From assembly GCA_027943335.1 (NCBI GenBank), contig BSBK01004089.1, positions 484,001-548,000 of the forward strand: a stretch of 64,000 bases of DNA, given 5' to 3'. The position numbers were made by a program, and so were the translations under genes. The notes under the pieces were generated by a model. That model searched no databases and had not been told where the DNA came from. It worked only from the letters and a program-made list of their open reading frames with translations. Each line of letters opens with the position of its first letter. The stretch's first letter is position 1. This stretch comes from Chamaecyparis obtusa (taxonomy: Eukaryota > Streptophyta > Pinopsida > Cupressales > Cupressaceae). Below are positions 9,745-21,586 of this stretch, in pieces.

Positions 9745-12370
9745 CAACCCACCTTTACATGTTGGTTTTGGTTATTTTTGGAGCTAACCCCCTTGTGCAG
9801 ATTTGCTTGGAGACTAAAACCCTAGATTTTCAACAATTTGATCATATCTCCCAAACAGCTTGGATTTTTAGTCTAAAATTATTTTTGTAGGCTTCTGACA
9901 TATCAGTGAAGCTTCAGTAAAAAATTTAGAATTTTCCAAGGTATTTTGAATTTTTTATAATTTTTTCTTTATTTTTCATATAAAAAAATTAATTTTCAAT
10001 GTAAATCAGCATATTTTTTGGAAATTTTTACATTTTCAGAAATCTCTTTAAATTATACAAGGGTTCCATTCTTTTTGTTTTAAATTTGGATGCAAAATCA
10101 TAGCTCAAATAGTCAATTTACAAAAACTGGTATGTTTTGGTAAAATGGGTCTCTAGGGCACAAATTAAGGAATTTTTCCAAAAATTTTACATTTTTGGAA
10201 AGCTCTCTATTTTTTAGTAGGGGCCTTTATTTTTCATTTCTATTTTTGTGGCCGAAATCATATCAAAAAAATCAGATCTTGTTGACTAGGTCAAATGCAA
10301 AAAAAATAAAATTTTGTGATGAGTATACACTTATTTTTCACATGGTTCAATGCATGATATGAGTTGTCATTTGGATTATTTTCTAGTTATTATTGCTCCT
10401 AACAATTTATTTTCAGATCTAACCCTAGGTTTTCATAAGTTGAATAAATGTTTCATATCTTGTTTGCTTGTTTGCTTATTTTCTTGTTGGAGAGTTTTTG
10501 GCTTGCTTGCACGGAAAAGCTCAACAAAAATGAAAATAAGGTAAAATATACTAAGCGTGTTGCTTTAGACTTGAGGTATTTTGTTGCATCTCTATAACAT
10601 TTGGATTTTGGGAATAAAATGAATCTCTCATGTGTTTGGCTTGAGTGGTTATTGCTTTCATAGATCACACTTCAATTTTGCTATAAAGGAGAATGAATCT
10701 AGATTTTATTTCTTGCATATATGTCTCACATAGTAATTAGGCCCTATGAATACTATTTGTGACATTCTTGAGAGAGTGGGCTTCATTCACTTGTCTTACA
10801 TGAGAATCTCTTCTTGACAATAGAACCCCTTGTAGGTAGGGAAAGAAGTTGTTATTATCTCATGGTCTTACTTGGTTTAGTCCTCAACTTTGATCGCTAC
10901 GTTCTCTCTTGGACCTGCTTAGAGAGATCGGTAGACATTGTTGTTGATGTACAAACCTTGGTGAGGTGATTTCAATTTTAGCATGTGAATGAATTTTCTT
11001 GCTATGTTTGGGTGAGATGAATAGGCTAGAGGATTATGCTCTGTTCCCCTTTGGACACATCAGAAACTCAAATCCTTGAATCTGAGCTAAGTCCCCATGT
11101 GGTCCTTTTTGTGTGTCTTCCTTATTAGAGAGGGTTAACCATAGTGGACATTCCCTTTATTGGGTCAACCACATGGACAAAACCTCGAGCGATAATAGCC
11201 ATTTTCACCATGGTAGCAACAACTGCTATATAAATGTCCTTGTGGAGGAAATCTCTACGGGTGTAGTTTCTTGTTGGGCTATCAGATCTCCTCAGCATCT
11301 CTAATTTATTAAATTCTCAGAATGTGTCAAAACTTTGATGCGCTTGGATTGGAGTTCGCCCTCTTGAAATTGCAAAAGTTCCAGAGTTGACCATTACTTC
11401 GAACCATAGTGCAACCAAATTTTTCTTTTCTAGGACTATGTGCGTGATTGAAAAAAAAATTGAGAACATACACAAGTAGAATCTTTAGGAAGTAGAATAC
11501 TATGTCACTATTCTTGTTCATGCGCAAGGTTACTTTGTCCCTTGCTCATTGTTTGAAGACAATTGTTTTCTTGAACTCCCTAATTGTTGTCATACGTGCC
11601 TAATTAATGATAAAAATATGTTGATGCATCTAGTTGGTCATTTAAAATGAACAAAAACTAAGTTCCTGAGTCAAAAAACTAGCTTTTTACAACTTTCTAA
11701 ATTTTCTATCCTGTCATTTCCAGTCTTCCTCGGTCAATCCAGATTATATTAGGTCACTTACCCCACCGTTAGAAGCCTATTTGCACCTTGGGTTCCTATG
11801 TTTTGACCTCTTGAACTAGTAATCTTTAATTTCATGAGTGACCTTGCTTGGAATTGGTGAGCTAGAAACTGTCCTTGTTGAGAAGATAAACCTTTGGATT
11901 CTTTGATAACACACTTGGAGAGTTTTAGTAATTTCTTCTCCATTCACTTCCATCCAAATTCAAATTCAATCAATATAACTTGGTTAAATCATCCTTCTGA
12001 TCCATATGTGTTAGGGTATTCACCTATTCATTGGGCACCTCTATGGCAGTGTTGGTTTACACCTCTTACAAAATTTCTATCTTATCATCTCTCTTTTTGG
12101 ACAAGTGAGTGCTTTTACTATCCTAGTTTGGTACCAATGTTTCTTAGGGTCATCCTATCACTTAGTGCCCTTTCTTTCATGTCGGTTACAACAAGATATC
12201 AAGTAAATCAAGGAAAGTAACCTTAGGTGGTCTTTAACCAATTACCCTAAGTTCAAACTCACCAAAAACGTAAGGGAAACAAACCCGTATTTGATCAATC
12301 ACCCAAGAACAACTCAAAAGTTTGGTTTGATCCCAAGAGTAATCTTAGTAAGTTGATTACACCCTTAGTA
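9745..12370 (+). other. E2 untranslated leader
   Basis: This is a 2.6-kb stretch between the primer site and the first gag-like codons. It is AT-rich, with frequent stops in all frames and no domain I recognise. Long leaders are usual for Tat/Ogre elements. Short frames here (for example 10,350-10,544 and 11,894-12,220) have no coding character. Confidence 0.6.
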
Positions 12371-14832
12371 TCTTCTCACTTAGATATGGATATGAGTTAC
12401 ACAATGACTCGATGAGAGAGGGAAGAAATGGATAAAATCCTGGATAACATATTTGAAAGGCATAGAGATACCATTCTATTTGGCAATTCCTCTCATGAAA
12501 ATTGACAGTCTCACCCCTTATCTCAACTAGATATTTGGATGCACACCAAAGGGCTGAAAGAGGTAAGAAGTAAGCCTATCAAGAAGAGAAATCATAGCAT
12601 GAAATCCAAGATTATGAACCCTATGACACTCATGTGAATGCAGCATACACCAATGACTTGTTTAGGCATTCAAGACCAAGTTCACCGCTCAAAGTACCTT
12701 CAAGATACATGAGTGAAAGACTTAAGATAATTGAGCATGAAAAGAAATCCTTCCTAGATGAACAAGATGAAAAGGAAGATAAATTTAGACTCCTAGAGTT
12801 GGAGAGACAAGCCTTGTTGGAGATAGAAAGGAGAGACTCACAAGAAGGAGCAAGATAGACTTTTGGCTCAACAGCTTAATGACCAATTCAACAAAATGTG
12901 TGTTGGTGGTGGAAAAAACTCTCCTCCATCCACTCCTTCCAAGACTCCATGAAGTGGAAGATGTTCAAGAACACCTTCATGATCTCCTAGTCCTAGAGGA
13001 AGAAGGGATTCACAACATGATAATTATAGGAGACGAACACCTCCTAAGAACTCAAGAAAACCTTCACAACGTCCTCACCATGGTTCACAATATGGGGGTA
13101 GTAGTTTGAGTTTTGACCTAAACTCCCAAGACTTCATTAAGATACAACAAGAACCACTCTTCCAGCAGTATGTGGAGAGATACTTGGAGCAAAACAAAGA
13201 CAAGTTCTTAGAGAGTTTAATCAACAAAGGTGTCAAAGTCCCCTATAACTTTGATGTGGACAAGAAGATCAAAAAGAAAGGTCCATCTCAGGATGAAGAA
13301 ATCAAACAACTTAAGAGTATGATGAAAAATATGTTGGCACCCAAGAGTTCATTCTCACTTCACTCAATTTGTCCTAATCCTTTTGAAAAAAGTGTTAGCA
13401 TGAAGGACTTTCCTAGAAAGGTTGAGATCCCTCAATATGACAAGTATGATGGGAATGGAGATCCACATGATCACATGCGTCAATTATATATTATGATTTT
13501 TGAGTTCCATCAAGATTATTCATACCTCATGAGATTGTTCCCAATGAGTCTTAAGGGTTAGGCGATGGAATGGTTCACCAACATAACTCCCCCCGTCAAT
13601 ACTTTCAAGGAGCTCATCCATATATTTGTCCAACACTTTGCATACAACCTTTCAATATCTGTCACCATGCTATACTTATGCATCTTAAATAAAAATCAAG
13701 GGGAATCCTTTGTCACTTTCTTGCAAAGGTGGAGATGACAGTGCTCTCGCTACTCTAGGACCATTCCTAAAAATGAGAAGATTTACATCCTTGTTAGAAA
13801 CTTGGTTCCTGAAATGTGGTATGAAGTTAGGAAGATGGTTTTTTATTCCTTTGACACCATGGTTGAAACCGCATGTAGGATTGAGGATGTTTTGAGGGAA
13901 CAAGAAATTTTGACCAAACATGTAAACAACAACAACAATGGTCAAAATAACAACAACTCTAACAAGGATAAAGGAAAGAACTCACATTGGAATAGGAACA
14001 AGTGGTCAATGATGGAGTTGTGGACTCCCCTCAACCCAAAGATCAAGTTGTTTTCCACTTGTCTAGTGTTGTTCAAGCCATGAAACTCAATGCATCAAAT
14101 CAACAAGAGCACAAGCCAAGATACCAAGATAAGCCTAAGAAAGAGAGACGTCAGTTTTCAAAACTTGTTGATTCATATGAGGATGTCTTGAAAATACTCA
14201 TTGCCAATAATCTTGTGCATCCTCAAGATCCTGCAAAGAATTATATACCTGATGTTAAGCCACATTGGTGGGATCAGAAAGCCTTTTGCAAATTTCACAA
14301 TGGCATTAGACATGATATTGAAAACTACTGGAAACTCAAACATATCATCCAAGATCTCATTGAGAGTGGCAGACTTGAGGTGGATGGATTGAACACCAAC
14401 GCTGATCATAAGGCATTCAAAGAACCTTTGCCCAAGTATGAGAAGGGGGAAACCTCTAAACCTAGGAACAGCAAGGCTGAGGTCAGTTACACTTACATAG
14501 CTGCAAAGAATGTTGTCAACATGCTTGAAGTTGTAGAAGAAAATGTCAACATGATGAGGAATAAAGATACCTATGGTTATGATCTAGACATGGAATATCC
14601 TCCTATCTTTGATGAAGAACCTATCATGGTGCTAAGGGATCCTAACTCTAGAGTGTCGTCTCAAACTCTCAATGTTGTCACACAAAGTCAAGGTCTCATT
14701 GTCATTAGAGGACCCAGTTCAAGTCAACCAATTAAACCAAGGCAAGTGGCATCCAAGAATGTCACCTCAAAACCAGTAGTCAATCCTAAGTTGAGTTATA
14801 ATCTTGTCAATCAGTTGCAAAGAACCCTAGCT
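12371..14832 (+). pseudogene. E2 gag (frameshifted)
   Basis: Gag is the structural protein that packages element RNA. The reading begins near 12,430 with MDKILDNIFERHRDTILFGN. It passes through a charged helix (12,634-12,858) and an Arg/Ser-rich basic patch (about 12,960-13,090, with SPSPRGRRDSQ). The capsid-like core spans 13,106-13,900, with SFDLNSQDF, then PQYDKYDGNGDPHDHMRQ, a stop, then MEWFTNITPPVNTFKEL. A zinc-finger-like FCKFHN...RHDIENYWKL (14,285-14,340) has its last Cys changed to Tyr. At least three frame changes and several stops interrupt it. The largest open part is 14,002-14,835, ending with SYNLVNQLQRTLA. Confidence 0.85.
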
Positions 14833-14946
14833 TAAATTTTGATCTTTGAGCTCTTAGAGTTGTCCTTGAGACACAAGAAAGTCCTTGAGGATGCTTTGCA
14901 CCCAGCGAACATCCCTAATAACTTAGAAGTTGACCAATTTTAGAAA

Positions 14947-15555
14947 ATGGTTAACCATATTCCCAGCTCTCTTTACCTTACCTTTTCAGAGGATGATGAT
15001 AAATCTTTGAGCCACCCACATAATCTTGCCCTTCATATTGAAGTCATGATCCACAAAACCCATGTTAGGTGTGTGTTGATAGATGGGGGTACTGGGCTTA
15101 ATATTTATTCCTTGAGTCTTTTAAAGACATTGGGTTATTCTGAACAAGTCATAGATACCAGAAAGAAGATCACTATCAAAGCCTATGATGAGGTGGAAAG
15201 AAGTTCCAAGGGGTTGGCTATCCTTTCAGTTAGGATTGGCCCTATTGAGAAGGATATTTTATTTCAAATTGTTGATGTTGGTCCCCTTGCGTACAATATC
15301 TTACTTGGTAGATCATGGATTCATGATATGCAAGCAGTGTTGTCTACCTATCATCAGTGTGTTAAGTTCCCCTACAATGGAGTAGAGATTTGTATACCTG
15401 GGGATAACACTTTATCTATCAACTCAGTTTCATCAAGTGCTCATGTTCCCCTTAATAGAGAAGTAGAAGACTTCAATGCAACCTTAGCAGAATGTAAAGA
15501 CAAGCTCAAGTTAGTAGACCTTGGCATGGGGGGTATCAACTCAACTCCCTCATGA
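14947..15555 (+). CDS. E2 retropepsin-like aspartic protease
   Basis: This open frame of 202 codons holds the aspartic protease that would cleave the Gag-Pol polyprotein. The active site is VLIDGGTGLN (15,074-15,103), with Asp followed by Gly-Gly. The second half has AYNILLGRSWIHDMQAV (15,292-15,342) and then STYHQCVKFPYNG, the pattern typical of Tat/Ogre proteases. It is probably read as part of a polyprotein, so the ATG at 14,947 is only the first Met after a stop and not a known start. The downstream acidic linker overlaps by four bases in another frame, suggesting a frameshift mutation there. Confidence 0.8.
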   Translation: MVNHIPSSLYLTFSEDDDKSLSHPHNLALHIEVMIHKTHVRCVLIDGGTGLNIYSLSLLKTLGYSEQVIDTRKKITIKAYDEVERSSKGLAILSVRIGPIEKDILFQIVDVGPLAYNILLGRSWIHDMQAVLSTYHQCVKFPYNGVEICIPGDNTLSINSVSSSAHVPLNREVEDFNATLAECKDKLKLVDLGMGGINSTPS

Positions 15556-16895
15556 TGCTACTAGTTTCACCTAGGTCTTATGGCATGCCTTCACAAGAAA
15601 TGAGACCTTCCTCTTCAGTTATGACTTTATTTGGCACATTTGTAGAGTCCTCAGTGCCTATTCAAGATGAGAAAGAAGAGGTGGTTGTCAAAGATTGGAT
15701 TTATAAAGAAGAGAAATACATGCATAATGAGAACTTCTCTCCCTCTCCTAAGGCTTATGGAAGAGGGTATACTTTTGTCAAACAGATGGGCTATCCTAGA
15801 CATGGCCCTCTTAGTCACAGATTGGATGCTAGATTTGAACCTCTTGATCATGCTCTTTTTTTATGCAAGTCTAAGAAGATGATTGGCTTAGTGTTTGCGA
15901 ATCATAACAAGCACATTGCTCCTATTCTTGATGAGTCTAATAGTGAAGATGAACCGGAATACATACCTAATTTGACAAATCAGCAAGATATGTGTGAGAA
16001 TTGGGTCCCTTCCACTAATCTCCTTTGGGGAGATTCAAATATTCCAGTCACTCATGAGACAGTTGCAACCTTAGAACAAGATGAATCAAATGTAGAATAT
16101 CCCATCAGAGAACATCAATGCAAGAATATTATTCATTTTATGGAGAGAGAAGGTGTTACCCTTGATGACATTAGAGCTTCCACATCAAGATATCCCAAAC
16201 CTTCATGGTGTAAACATCCTAGTCAAAGTTCAAAAACAAGTTCATATGAGTATGAATGGGACTCCTTCTCAGAGCCTTCCACAGTTGACATGGATGTTGA
16301 TGTCATCCACACTTATAGTTCTCAACTTGAGGTAGCTAATGAGTCATGTGTAGGATTAGAGGATTTGAACCCACATGTTTCCTTATTGGATGATTCTTCA
16401 CTTGTTAGGATGAATCCTGATTTGGGTAGCTTAGAAGGATACTTGATGGACTCTGACTCTTCGGTCACCAGAGATGCTAGCATTCACATTCACAACCTTG
16501 AACTAGTCATTGACTTACCTCTTGTTCATCCTAACCTCATTGATTGGTTCCAAATCTATCAAGAGCCTAAGCTCTTAACATTCCAAAATGATTATGAGAT
16601 AACCTATTACTTGAATGTTATTGAACCTGTAGTCTCTTCCACCAGTGAACCGAATACCAGCATGACAGAGCCAGACATCAAGTACCTTAGTCACAAAATA
16701 AAAATAAAATAAAATCAAAAGAATAAGAGTTCTAATGGAAAAACCACTGTGTGGTGGTGTCAGAACCAAAAAAAAAGTAAAAAGAAATGATGTATCCAAG
16801 GGTGAAAACCTCTCTAAGGTGCCTAAGGATGAGGTACTTGATCATCTCCCTGGCTACTTTCATGATAGATCTTCAGTGCTTATTGCACCAACCAA
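15552..16895 (+). CDS. E2 acidic linker between protease and (lost) RT
   Basis: The main frame is 386 codons (15,552-16,712) and strongly acidic, rich in Ser, Glu and Asp, with no enzyme motif. It contains AYGRGYTFVKQMGYPRHGPL early on, where several gypsy elements carry a G-patch-like or linker region, and ends SMTEPDIKYLSHKIKIK. After a short frame break, 16,735-16,895 continues with VSKGENLSKVPKDEVLDHLP and SSVLIAPTN. The same order is seen in E1 (7,660-6,110). Its function is unknown. I infer that it was part of the pol polyprotein. Confidence 0.65.
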
Positions 16896-17110
16896 CATTG
16901 TTGAGTATGAAGGTTTAAAAAATGGACTTTAAATAGCCTTAGAATGGAAAATCACAGAGTTACACATCTATGGAGATTCACAGCTGATAATCAACCAAGT
17001 TAGTGATGAATATCAAACAAAAAATGAGAAACTAGTACCTTACAAGAAAATGGTTGATTCCTTGAAATGATACTTCACATTTTTCATGTTTTAGAAAATT
17101 CCTAGAGCAA
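16896..17110 (+). pseudogene. E2 remnant of second RNase H, fused to linker by deletion
   Basis: The reading jumps from linker sequence (VLIAPTN) straight into the middle of the second RNase H domain: IVEYEGLKNGL, stop, IALEWKITELHIYGDSQLI, then KLVPYKKMVDSLK, stop, and IPRAKNKADDAMATL. The equivalent points in E1 are near 6,110 and 4,470 on the minus strand, about 1.6 kb apart. They enclose the whole RT, its RNase H and the start of this domain. The N-terminal Asp-bearing half is gone. Confidence 0.85.
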
Positions 17111-17130
17111 AAAATAAAGCAGATGATGCT

Positions 17131-18510
17131 ATGGCTACACTTGCTTCACTTCTTCAGTTAGGGGAAGATGAATCTAGATTCAAAATCCTGGTGGAAGAGC
17201 TACATCACCCTATCTATGACTCCCAAGAAAGTCATGTCATTTGTACCCTTGTTGGTCGTGAGTCATCCTGTTATGGTGCCATTTACTCATACCTTCGTGA
17301 TATCATTATCCCTAAAACCTTTAACAGATCTGAACATAGAAACCTTACCCTAAATTCCTCTCACCATTCTCTTATCTCTGGTGATTTGTATAGGAGGGGT
17401 CTAGATGGAACACTTCTTAGATGTTTAAAAAAGGAAGAATCTAGCCAAGTGTTAGTTGAAATTCATGAGGGCATATGTGGGGGACATTCCAATGGTATTG
17501 CCATGGCATGAAAGTTTCTTAGGGCAGGGTACTATTGGCCTATGATGCAAATTGATGCAGTAGCTTTTGCAAAGTCATGTGAAAAGTGTTAAAAACATTG
17601 TAACTTGATACATGCTCCAGGAAGGGAGCTCATTCCTTCTATATCTCATTGGCCATTTTAGCATTGGGCCTTTCATCTTGTTGGGTAGATTCATCCCAAC
17701 TCATCAGGTGGATACAAGTTTATCATCACTGCTACTGCTTATTTCACTAAATGGGTAGAAGTTGTCCCACTTTCTATTGCCTTGGGCAAGACTATCTCTC
17801 TATTCATCCTGAACCATATCATCTGTCAATATGGAGTGCCTTCTGAGATTATCATTGACAACAGAGGCCAATTCAAAAATAAGGACCTTAAACAACTCTG
17901 CAAGAAATTCAAGATTAAGCAACATTGGTCCTCCATTTACTTCCCACAAGGAAATGGTCCTCTTACCATTCTTAAAATCCTACATAGAACAGTTTGTAAG
18001 AATGGTAGAGATTGGCATTTACAGATAAATCCTTCTTTGTGGGCCTATAGAATGAGTATTCATACTCCTAGTGGGGCTACTCCATTTTCCCTTACATATG
18101 GTGTTGAAGTAGTGTTACCTTTAGAGGTTGAGATTCCTTCACTTAGAGTTTCCCTCAAAAGTCTAGTTATAGATGAAGACTACCACGCCATGAGACTTCA
18201 AGAGTTAGAACTTCTAGATGAGAAACGTCAAGCATCATTTGACCATATAAGGGTTTATCAAAAGCGCATGTCCAAAGCCTTCAACAAAAAGGTTCACCCT
18301 AGAGAATTCCAAGTGGGAGATCTTGTCCTACATGAAAATCCTAAGAATCAATAGCATAGAGATCAAAAGGGAAAATTTGAACCTAATTGGCTTGGACCTT
18401 ACATCATTATAGCAACTTTTGGGACAGGTGCTTATTTATTGTCTACTGCAGAGGGAGAGCAGCTCCCTGATCCTATCAATGTCTTGCACCTAAAGAATTT
18501 ATATCCATGA
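17131..18510 (+). pseudogene. E2 integrase (catalytically dead)
   Basis: This is the integrase region. The linker frame 17,131-17,511 ends in the zinc-binding segment HEGICGGHSNG, followed after a stop by KSCEKC and HCNLIHAPGRE. In the core the first catalytic Asp is replaced: E1's WEFDLIG reads WAFHLVG here (about 17,660). The second Asp survives in IIDNRGQF (about 17,850). The catalytic Glu is deleted: FPQGNGPLTILKIL (17,941-17,975) lacks the QDEASN stretch of E1. The C-terminus has FQVGDLVLHE, NWLGPYIII and LHLKNLYP, then a stop (18,508-18,510). In-frame stops also occur. Confidence 0.9.
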
Positions 18511-18628
18511 TGCCCATTTTGTCTGGGGGCATCCTTTGTACATATTTATTGATCCTAAAAAAATCCAAAAAAATGATATATTGTCAAAAATTCTAAAAAT
18601 CTAAAAATGTCTTGAAAAAATGATCATC

Positions 18629-18845
18629 TTGGTGAAAACCTAGAAACAGGCGCCTTGGTAGTAAAAAGACAAAAAAATTATAAAAAGTCCTAAAAAAAAT
18701 TTAAAAAATAGAAAAAGTGCCTTCGTGAAAACCTAGAAACAAGCACCTTAGTAGCAAAAAGACAAAAAAATTATAAAAATTCATGAAAAAAAAAATTGCC
18801 AAAAAATCCAAGTGGTGAAAACCTGGAAACGGGCGCTAGTTGAGG
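18629..18845 (+). repeat. E2 3'-tail tandem repeats
   Basis: Three spaced copies of GTGAAAACCTAGAAAC followed by an AGGCGCCTTGGTAG-type block and an AAAAAGACAAAAAAATTATAAAAA spacer occur at 18,629, 18,724 and 18,814. They lie just after the pol stop and are shared with E1 at 2,608-2,740 (opposite strand). The period is about 90 bases. Similar repeats after pol are common in plant Tat/Ogre elements; their purpose is unknown. Confidence 0.8.
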
Positions 18846-20443
18846 CCTTTGCACACCAGTTTCTTAGCATGTGTCCTCAACACTTAGCCTTTATCCATCA
18901 TGCCTTGTCCTTGTTGCCTTGGTTTGGAATTGGTCTTTGTCTTTGTCTAGGGGCCATAACTAAATTAGCTTTGGTCTCTTGGATGCGTTAGTCTTTAGGA
19001 CACCTCACAAATGGTATTTTTCAACACCACCCCAACTATGTTTTTCAACACAACCCCTAGCATCGAGTGTTTTTCAAAACTTATCAGTTTGGTCTTACCC
19101 AATTTTGTCATGTGATCTTACCTTCTTGAAAGCATTTGATCCTTATCCTCAGAACTCAGTATCAGTTAACACACTTAAATTTTTAAACATGACACTTAAT
19201 GCTTGAGGTATGTCATGATCTTTTCTTTGTGTGCTGACTGTTATTGATTTTCGTTGAGTGTCCTTATCTGATAAGTCTCTCCAGGATGCATAGCTAGAGG
19301 ACTTGGGACATGGGGCATGTTTTTATTTGCTTTCTCATTGTGGGTGTGGTTTTGAAACTCTGGAGTGTCTCTTGTTGTTCCCTTGAAACACTTAGGAGAT
19401 TTGAGACATCATCCTTGACTCTTTTTGCACAACCGTTCTTATGGTCATCCCAGCATTTATGCCTTGATGCGAGCATGGTTTTGCTACATTAAATTGGGTA
19501 AGCTAACATCAAAGTCATCTTGAGCTTTATGTCTTTGATGCTTATGTTAGAATCTTTCCACATTCAAATCTTCATAGTTGTGCTTGTGACTAGTGATGAT
19601 TGTGTGATTTTCCGATGTCCGTTAATAATGGCCCAATGATGAAAATAAGTTCCTTAACATTCTCTAATGAATGATGAACACAAAAATCCTATGTTACAGT
19701 TGCTCTATTGCAAGTACACCTTTACATTTTCATGTAGCTTGCATTGTTAGACTTCATGTTAATTTTCATTTTTAGGCTGCATTAGGAGTTAGAGGGTTTT
19801 CCTTCATCTTTCTTTTGGACTTTTAATCAACTGTGGTCACATTTTGATATTCATTTACTTATCTTATTTTGTGATCTCAATCAAAATTTTCTATCTTAAA
19901 CAGTTGATTGATTTTGAGGCATCCTCTTTCTTGAGACAAATTCTCTTTCTTCTCTTCATTTCTTTTCACCTCTTCCAAACTTATATCTTCCATTCTCTTT
20001 CACCCCACTTCTTTTCTTCTAATTCAACCTTGGGGGATAATCTTTCATGCTTGATGATCTACCTTGGTTCTGTGATCCTTATATCTTTCATCTTACATCA
20101 AGAACCTTATTTGTAGTTCGATTTGATCAAATTTATCAATTTATTGTTTCTCCTCTATCTCATTTTGATTTCGATCACGATGGGGCAATACCTATCAAAC
20201 TTTAATCCTTGATTCAGCTTTATCAAACCTACCAATTTCTTCGTTTGGGGCAACCTTTCTTGAGACTTGACAATTACCTATTTACAGGGGTGTTGGCCTT
20301 GTCTTTTTCAATCAGCTTATCTTTGTCTTGATTTTTTCTCGTTCATCGATCACATGTCTGGGTTGTTTTGTGATCCCAAATCAATCTCACATTTCAACTT
20401 AATCTTTAACTACATGTGTTCCCATGAAGATCACGCATTAGTC
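18846..20443 (+). other. E2 3' untranslated region
   Basis: These 1.6 kb between the repeat block and the polypurine tract have no reading frame of substance and no domain I recognise. They are T-rich on the plus strand. Confidence 0.6.
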
Positions 20444-20456
20444 AAAGAGGGGAAAG
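20444..20456 (+). promoter_or_regulatory. E2 polypurine tract
   Basis: AAAGAGGGGAAAG lies immediately before the 3' LTR start TGTATGCACC, where plus-strand DNA synthesis would be primed. Its position fixes both the LTR boundary and the plus orientation. Confidence 0.9.
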
Positions 20457-21582
20457 TGTATGCACCCTAAAATGGTCGCCTAGACTTTGGGCCCCCATTC
20501 ATCAATTTATCAATTTCCTGAATCAATGTTTTCCAATATTTTTAATTTAAATCAATTTCCTTGATCAAATTGTAATTAATTCAATTATTTCAATATTTCC
20601 TAAGGTTTGATCATTTTATCCTAAGTTTTATTTAATTAAGAGAACATGCTCCCTTTTAATTAAATAAAAAAAATCTTTTAATTAAATAATAAAATCACTT
20701 TATCCTAAGCCACATTTAATTAAATGAACATATCTCTTTTAAATAAATAAAAAAATCTTTTAATTAAATAATGGAAACCACTTTGCTAAAAATAATAAAT
20801 AAATAATAAAATAAAAAGAAAAAGAAAAAGACTTTTTGTCTACACATTGAATGCACAATTTGAAAGATGAGTGGAATCTCCTTTTGCCTCTTAATCTCTT
20901 CCACACATCTTTTTACCTCTTAACCATGTCCATTGATTTTGCCTCTTGAGAATCTTGAGAACATGGATCAACCAAGATTTAATCTCCACCATTGCTCATT
21001 TCTTTTTGCCTCTTAATCTTGACCATCCATTTATTTTTAAAATCCTTTATAAGGAGCCCTCTCCTTCTCATTTTTATGCATGGAGATTTTAGAGATCCAG
21101 ATTTTATGTTATTGTTATGCAAGTTTGGAGAGCGATTTTGGAGGAGAATTTGAGCACTTGAGCTTGAATATTGAAACTTCTCTTTTCTTGTCTTCTCTCA
21201 TGCCTCCATGGCAATCCATTTAGATTACTCTTGCATTTTCATGTTAGATTAGATTCATATTTCCTTTCATAGAATAATCTTGCATAAGAATGTCCTTTCA
21301 TAGATTAGTTTGCTTTCATGCATTGTTATCATATAGAATAGCTTTCATTTTCATTTGCATGCATACTTGATGATCATGGAGACTAGCATTTTTTCTTTTA
21401 CTCTTTGAATCTCTAATTTTATGGTGTACTTGCATGGGCACAAACTAGGTCTAAGTTGAGGGCCTCCATCATAAACACTTGCACTCCATGAATAGAGAGC
21501 TATGAGTCACCATTTGAAACCTCGTTCTTGAGAAATTTTGGATATAATGACTCATAGAAGTGTGTCAACATTTTAGCACACA
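20457..21582 (+). repeat. E2 3' LTR
   Basis: This pairs with 8,596-9,723. It starts TGTATGCACCCTAAAATGG and ends TTTTAGCACACA. The TATA box CTTTATAAGG lies at 21,045-21,052. Scattered substitutions and one-base indels separate the two copies. Confidence 0.95.
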
Positions 21583-21586
21583 AGTG
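21582..21586. repeat. Target-site duplication of E2 (right), AAGTG
   Basis: This is the second copy of the duplication at 8,591-8,595. The first base is shared with the terminal A of the LTR. Confidence 0.85.

Larger units (their letters stand above)
8596..21581 (+). mobile_element. E2: RT-less Tat/Ogre-like Ty3/gypsy retrotransposon
   Basis: This is a 13-kb plus-strand element with paired LTRs (8,596-9,723 and 20,457-21,582), a primer-site-like leader junction, gag, protease, acidic linker, remnant RNase H, integrase, a repeat-bearing 3' tail and a polypurine tract. The gag zinc-finger style (FCKFHN...H), the protease (LIDGG...LLGRSWIH...STYHQ) and homology to E1 place it in the Tat/Ogre group. 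The RT and first RNase H are missing through a deletion at about 16,895. The LTRs differ at many positions; I count about ten mismatches in the first 140 bp. It sits inside the gag of E1 in the opposite orientation. Confidence 0.93.

Noticed and set aside
11894..12220. 108-codon frame in the E2 leader as a separate gene
   Set aside because: It has no domain, sits in a region dense with stops in other frames and is not matched in E1. A chance frame in the leader is more likely.
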